A DNA stretch of 64,000 nt. It comes from Lawsonibacter celer. GTDB taxonomy: Bacteria > Bacillota > Clostridia > Oscillospirales > Oscillospiraceae. The stretch covers positions 620,001 to 684,000 of the forward strand of contig NZ_JACOEA010000001.1 of the NCBI RefSeq assembly GCF_014281125.1, in the 5' to 3' direction. The position numbers and the translations under genes are program-made. Every line of letters starts with the position of its first letter. Position 1 is the stretch's first letter. The notes under the pieces were generated by a model. The model had not been told where the DNA came from. It searched no databases and saw nothing but the letters and a program-made list of their open reading frames with translations. Positions 60,487 to 64,000 of the stretch are shown one piece after another.

Positions 60487-62960
60487 CTATTCTGCTGCGC
60501 CGATGGCCTCCACAATATCCATGTTCGAGATGCTCCGCAGAGGGATCGCCGTGGCCAGCAGGCACGCGATGATCGAGACGGCAGAGGCCTCTAAAATCGC
60601 GGCAACGGGTATTGAAAAAGAGAAGGCGCCCCTGCCGCTCCATTGACAAAGGCCGTGCACACCGTTCCGGCCGCACCGCCGATGACTGACGCGATCAGGC
60701 CATAGTAGACCCCCTCCCAGAGGAAGGTGCGGCAGAGGTCCATCCGGCTCATCCCCACCGCGCGCTGCATGCCGATCTCCGCCACGCGTGTATGCAGATT
60801 GGTGTAGACGGTGTTCACAATATTGAGCAGACCGATGAGGCCAATCAGCAGAATCAGTCCCCAGCAGAGCAGGCGAAGCTGCTCAAAGCTCTCCTCCAGC
60901 TGTCGGTCCGTCTCTTCGTAGGACAGCCATGTACCGCCCCAGCGGCGGCAGAAATCGTCCAGCTTCTCCTCAAAGACCGTCCGATCTGTTTCCTCCGCAA
61001 CTGTAAGATATAATTCCGTAATTCGATCCCTCCCGGTGAGGGCGGTATAACCCGCCTCCGACAGAATCAGCTGGACCCCGTTGACAAAAGCCCCGTCGCC
61101 CACGGTGACCGCGCCGTCCACCACCGCCGCCACCGTCAGAGGCACGCCATTGACGCGGACTACATCCCCGGCTGCCAGCTGGGTATGGGGCACCTGTGTT
61201 CCCTCCACTTGAAAGGCAATCGGGTTTTTTACCAGCACACCCTCCCCTGCCAGCACCCGGTCGAGCACCTGCCGGTCCAGACCTCTGGCCCAAGTCTCCA
61301 GCCGGCCGGGGCTGAGCGACGCCAGCTGAAAGCTCTCCGCCGGGGCCATGGTCAGGCTCAGCTCTACCGGCAGATTTCCCGCCGCATCCTGGGTGTATAC
61401 GCTCAGGCGGACCCGTTCCAGCGACTCCACCTCCGCCGCCCCCGCCAGGGCCTCCGCCGCCTCGGGCGGGAATCCCGCCGACGTATTGGTCAGCGCATAG
61501 TCCCCTGGGTTGAGGGCCTGTACCTGCCTTGAGGCGTCCAGCAGGCCGGAAAAACTCTGGAGCGCCACAAAAACCGCGATGCTCATCACCAGGGACAGAA
61601 TGGTCACCGCCGTACGGCCCGGGCTGCGCAGCAGACTGAGCCTGGCATAAAACGCCGGAAAGGAATGTATACGCCCCATATGCCGCCGCCGGCGCTTCAC
61701 CCGTGTGCCCGCGCTGGCCATGGCTGCCGTTGGGGATACCCGGGCGGCATACCGGGCCGCCGGCATGGCCGCCAGAAGGGCAAAGGCCACCGTAATGACC
61801 GCGCTGAACAGCAGGGGGCCTGCCCCGCCGGAGCCTGCCTCCTCCAGCCGCCTGGCCACCTCCCCGACGCTGGAGGCGTTGAGTGCCTGGGGAGACAGGA
61901 ATGATAGGGCCGCCCGCAGCACCCCCTTGGCGGCAGCACACCCTAGCAACAGCCCTCCAGGCAGCCCCAGGGCGCACAGAAGAAGCGCCTGGAGGGCCAC
62001 CAGGGCATGGACCTGCCACAAAGAGGCGCCGATGGCACGCAGGACCCCGTACTGCCGGATCCTCCTGGTTACGGCAATCTTCAAAATATTATAGATTACC
62101 AGTCCGGCAGCCAGCAGCACCAGGCCGCCGATGAGCACAGCGGCAGCCATGAGGAACGGGAAGCCGTCCCCGGTGTCTGCGGTCATCCCGTCATATGGCA
62201 CGCCCAGGGCAGAGAGGTACACCCAATTGTACTGGATATTCTCCGGGTCCGCGCCTGTATCCGCCGCCAGCGCGTCCACCTGGTTCTGGAAGCCGGACAG
62301 GTCCCGCAGCAGCAGGTCCACGGAATAAACCTGATACCGCTCCGGCAGAAGGGCGGTGGCCGTCCCCTGACCTACCGCGCCCTGAGTGGTGCCCGAGGAG
62401 TAGCCCAGATAATTGCTCTCCAGGATCCCGCAGAGGATGAAGGTGTGGGTAAACTCATAGGAAGGCTGGGTGTCGTGCAGCAGCGAAATGCGCAGATGCA
62501 GTGTGACCGTATCCCCCACGCTCCCCCGAAAGTCCAGCAGGCGCAGGGCGTCCTCAGGCAGAGCCAGCTCCCCCGCCTTCTCAGGCAGACGGCCCGCCTG
62601 CACCCGGCCTGACTCGGGATAGACCCGCTGCAGGTCATCCCCCTCATATTCCCGCAGAATCACCGAGAGTGTACTCTCTCCCAAATCTGCCGTACCCAGG
62701 GCCACGCTGCTGCCCGCATAGGCCACCCGGTGATCTGTGAAGAGCGCCTCCCGCTGTTCCCAGGTCACGTTGTGGAAGGTCACGTGGCGCCGACCGTTGA
62801 GTCCTGCGGCCTGTTCTGCGCGCATGGTATTCAGGATTCCAATGGACTGCCCCGCCATCGCAGTCATGGCGGAGGAGAGCACCACAGCAGCCAGGATGAG
62901 CACAGAGGTGACCTTCTGGGCGCTCAGCTCCTTCCAGGCCAGACCGAGCAATCGCCTCAT
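60487..62960 (-). pseudogene. FtsX/MacB-type ABC permease with a C-terminal frameshift
   Basis: A large (about 824-residue) permease with eight helices and two FtsX domains, of the type in peptide/bacitracin efflux or lipoprotein export. The open frame ends at TAG 60591-60593 with the sequence AGAPSLFQYPLPRF. The minus strand in another frame continues with FSIPVAAILEASAVSIIACLLATAIPLRSISNMDIVEAIGAAE, the normal last transmembrane helix, and stops at 60487. Adding one base near 60629 (in GGGGCGCCTTC) restores a full 2475-nt gene. The ATPase gene upstream overlaps it by four bases. Confidence 0.85.
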
Positions 62961-63631
62961 ACCGCGCCCTCCCCGGAGAGCACCCCGTCCACAATGGAGA
63001 AGCGCATCTGCGCCATAGCGGCGATGGCCGCGTCATGGGTGATCACCACCAGGGTCTTGCCCAGCTCCCCGTGGAGCTGTTTGAGCAAAGTCATCACTTC
63101 GTCGCCGCTTCTGGAGTCCAGGTTGCCCGTGGGCTCATCGGCAAAAATCACCTCCGGTCCGGCAATGAGCGCCCGGGCAATGGCCACCCGCTGCTGCTGC
63201 CCACCGGAGAGCTCATGCGGCAGATGCTCCAGCCGCTCTTCCAGGCCGAGCAGGGCGGTCAGGCGCCGGAAGTACCCCTCCTCCGGCCGCCTGCCGTCCA
63301 GAAGCAGAGGCAGCAGGATATTCTCCCGGGCGGTCAGCACGGGCAGCAGGTGAAACTGCTGAAAGACAAACCCCAGGTGCCGCCGCCGGAAGGCGGAAAG
63401 CACCCGGTCGCCTCCCCGGTGGAGATCCACGTCTCCGCAGCGCACACTGCCGGTGGTGGGGCTGTCCAGGCCGCTGAGGATGTGCAGCAGGGTTGATTTT
63501 CCGCTGCCCGAGGGCCCCATGATGGAGACAAATGCTCCGGCCCGGATGGTCAGGCTGGTCTCCCGCAGGGCCTCCACCCGCCCTGCGCCGGCACCGTAAA
63601 TCTTGGTAATGCATTTGGCTTCGATGTCCAT
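62957..63631 (-). CDS. MacB/LolD-type ABC ATPase
   Basis: A 224-residue ATPase with Walker A GPSGSGKST (about 40), Q-loop FVFQQFHLLPVLTARENILLPLL, signature ELSGGQQQRVAIARAL, Walker B VIFADEPTGNLD. Partner of the FtsX-type permease downstream (ATGA overlap). Such pairs export peptides or act in resistance and are often controlled by an adjacent two-component system, here the kinase at 63678. Its ribosome site AGGGGAG lies in a hairpin. Confidence 0.93.
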   Translation of the reverse strand: MDIEAKCITKIYGAGAGRVEALRETSLTIRAGAFVSIMGPSGSGKSTLLHILSGLDSPTTGSVRCGDVDLHRGGDRVLSAFRRRHLGFVFQQFHLLPVLTARENILLPLLLDGRRPEEGYFRRLTALLGLEERLEHLPHELSGGQQQRVAIARALIAGPEVIFADEPTGNLDSRSGDEVMTLLKQLHGELGKTLVVITHDAAIAAMAQMRFSIVDGVLSGEGAV

Positions 63632-63635
63632 AAAA

Positions 63636-63667
63636 ATACACTCCCCTTTCGGATAAGGGGAGTGTAT
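63636..63667 (-). terminator. Hairpin between kinase and ABC genes that hides the ATPase ribosome site
   Basis: Arms 63636-63648 and 63655-63667 pair perfectly over 13 bp. Read on the minus strand a short TTTTT follows, directly before the ATPase ATG. The AGGGGAG Shine-Dalgarno is inside the 3' arm, so it may act as a terminator, a translation block, or both. Confidence 0.75.
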
Positions 63668-63677
63668 CAGGGCTTTC

Positions 63678-64000
63678 TCAAGTTTTGCTCAAGTTTTTCC
63701 GGGGAAGTATGATCTGGGCCGCCGCGCCTTCGCAGTTGGCCAGAGTAAGCCCGCCCCCCATGCGGCGGCAGAGCACCTGGCAGATATACAGCCCCATGCC
63801 GAAGTGCCCCTCCTCCTCGCCCCGGCAGAAGGGCCGCGGCCCCTCCCGCAGCAGATCCTCCGGATAGCCAGGGCCGTCATCTATGACTGTGAGGACCAGC
63901 CGCGTCTCTTCCAGAAGCAGGCTCACCTGGACCCGCGTGCCAAAGCGGGCCCCATTGGACAGCAGGTTTTCCGCCGCCTGCAGGAAAAGCTCCAGATCCA
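63678..64000 (-). CDS. Sensor histidine kinase, C-terminal part (cut by window edge)
   Basis: The last 107 residues of a HisKA-type kinase are visible. The N box lies in ELFLQAAENLLSNGARFG, and the G1 and G2 boxes in IDDGPGYPEDLL and GHFGMGLYICQVLCRRMGGGL. These form the HATPase_c domain. The missing part beyond 64000 should hold the sensor and the phospho-accepting histidine. Its location suggests control of the ABC pair downstream. Confidence 0.88.
   Translation of the reverse strand, partial: DLELFLQAAENLLSNGARFGTRVQVSLLLEETRLVLTVIDDGPGYPEDLLREGPRPFCRGEEEGHFGMGLYICQVLCRRMGGGLTLANCEGAAAQIILPRKNLSKT

Overview
The window looks like a chromosomal stretch of a GC-rich, spore-forming, anaerobic Gram-positive bacterium. 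Class Clostridia is well supported; Oscillospiraceae (a Flavonifractor/Lawsonibacter-like gut organism) is the best guess. The evidence is YpeB, a T-box in front of pheST, ECF-type transporter genes next to truA, IreB, strong AGGAGG ribosome binding sites, frequent TTG/GTG starts, and a purine operon with PurH split into two proteins. No rRNA, tRNA, prophage, transposase or CRISPR array was seen. Most genes are housekeeping; the oddities are regulatory leaders, broken genes, unusual domain fusions and small palindromic elements.

Layout. 1-445 (-): 5' end of hisC and a DUF951 gene. 592-1527 (+): S1-domain protein, followed by a perfect 60-nt palindrome. 1702-4290 (+): zinc/cadmium efflux operon (ArsR repressor, free HMA domain, P1B ATPase). 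4361-6072: L-lactate dehydrogenase facing uridine phosphorylase. 6244-12260 (+): a secreted unknown, TrkA, TrkH and a K+-dependent membrane pyrophosphatase. 12374-14044 (-): a lower-GC patch with a frameshifted secreted cysteine-peptidase-like gene and a small membrane protein. 14219-16724 (-): ZnuABC zinc uptake. 16824-20627 (-): an unknown membrane protein, DUF1847 and an aconitase-family hydratase. 20814-22163 (+): YpeB. 22210-26692 (-): DUF1963, FtsK/SpoIIIE, UppP. 26847-27401 (+): an adenine-type phosphoribosyltransferase. 27463-33440 (-): an unknown membrane protein, a MazF-type toxin with no visible antitoxin, alanine racemase, a lipoprotein, Nnr and a MATE pump.

33554-37592 (+): T-box-controlled pheS-pheT. 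37671-39623 (-): ECF sigma factor and a membrane-anchored serpin. 39854-40102 (+): IreB. 40266-48807 (+): purine operon purE-purC-purF-purM-purN-purO-AICAR transformylase-traX-purD, behind a structured leader with an attenuator. It makes IMP by a PurO-type cyclohydrolase plus a stand-alone transformylase instead of bifunctional PurH. 48994-49803 (+): a DNA-binding protein with nine glycine-rich decapeptide repeats. 49885-51257 (-): a DivIVA-like coiled-coil protein and a frameshifted acetyltransferase. 51464-57787 (+): rRNA-methyltransferase-like protein, EcfA1-EcfA2-EcfT, TruA, DUF5711, CvpA. 57876-60428 (+): a zinc-finger Clp ATPase. 60487-64000 (-): a frameshifted FtsX-type permease, its ATPase and the end of a histidine kinase.

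Recurring themes are zinc homeostasis (export and import modules about 10 kb apart), potassium and ion energetics (Trk beside the pyrophosphatase), and terminators packed against the next gene so that the hairpin overlaps its promoter or Shine-Dalgarno. Four genes (LDH, peptidase-like, acetyltransferase, FtsX permease) have reading-frame lesions that look like small deletions or indels; real decay and sequencing error cannot be told apart from this sequence alone.
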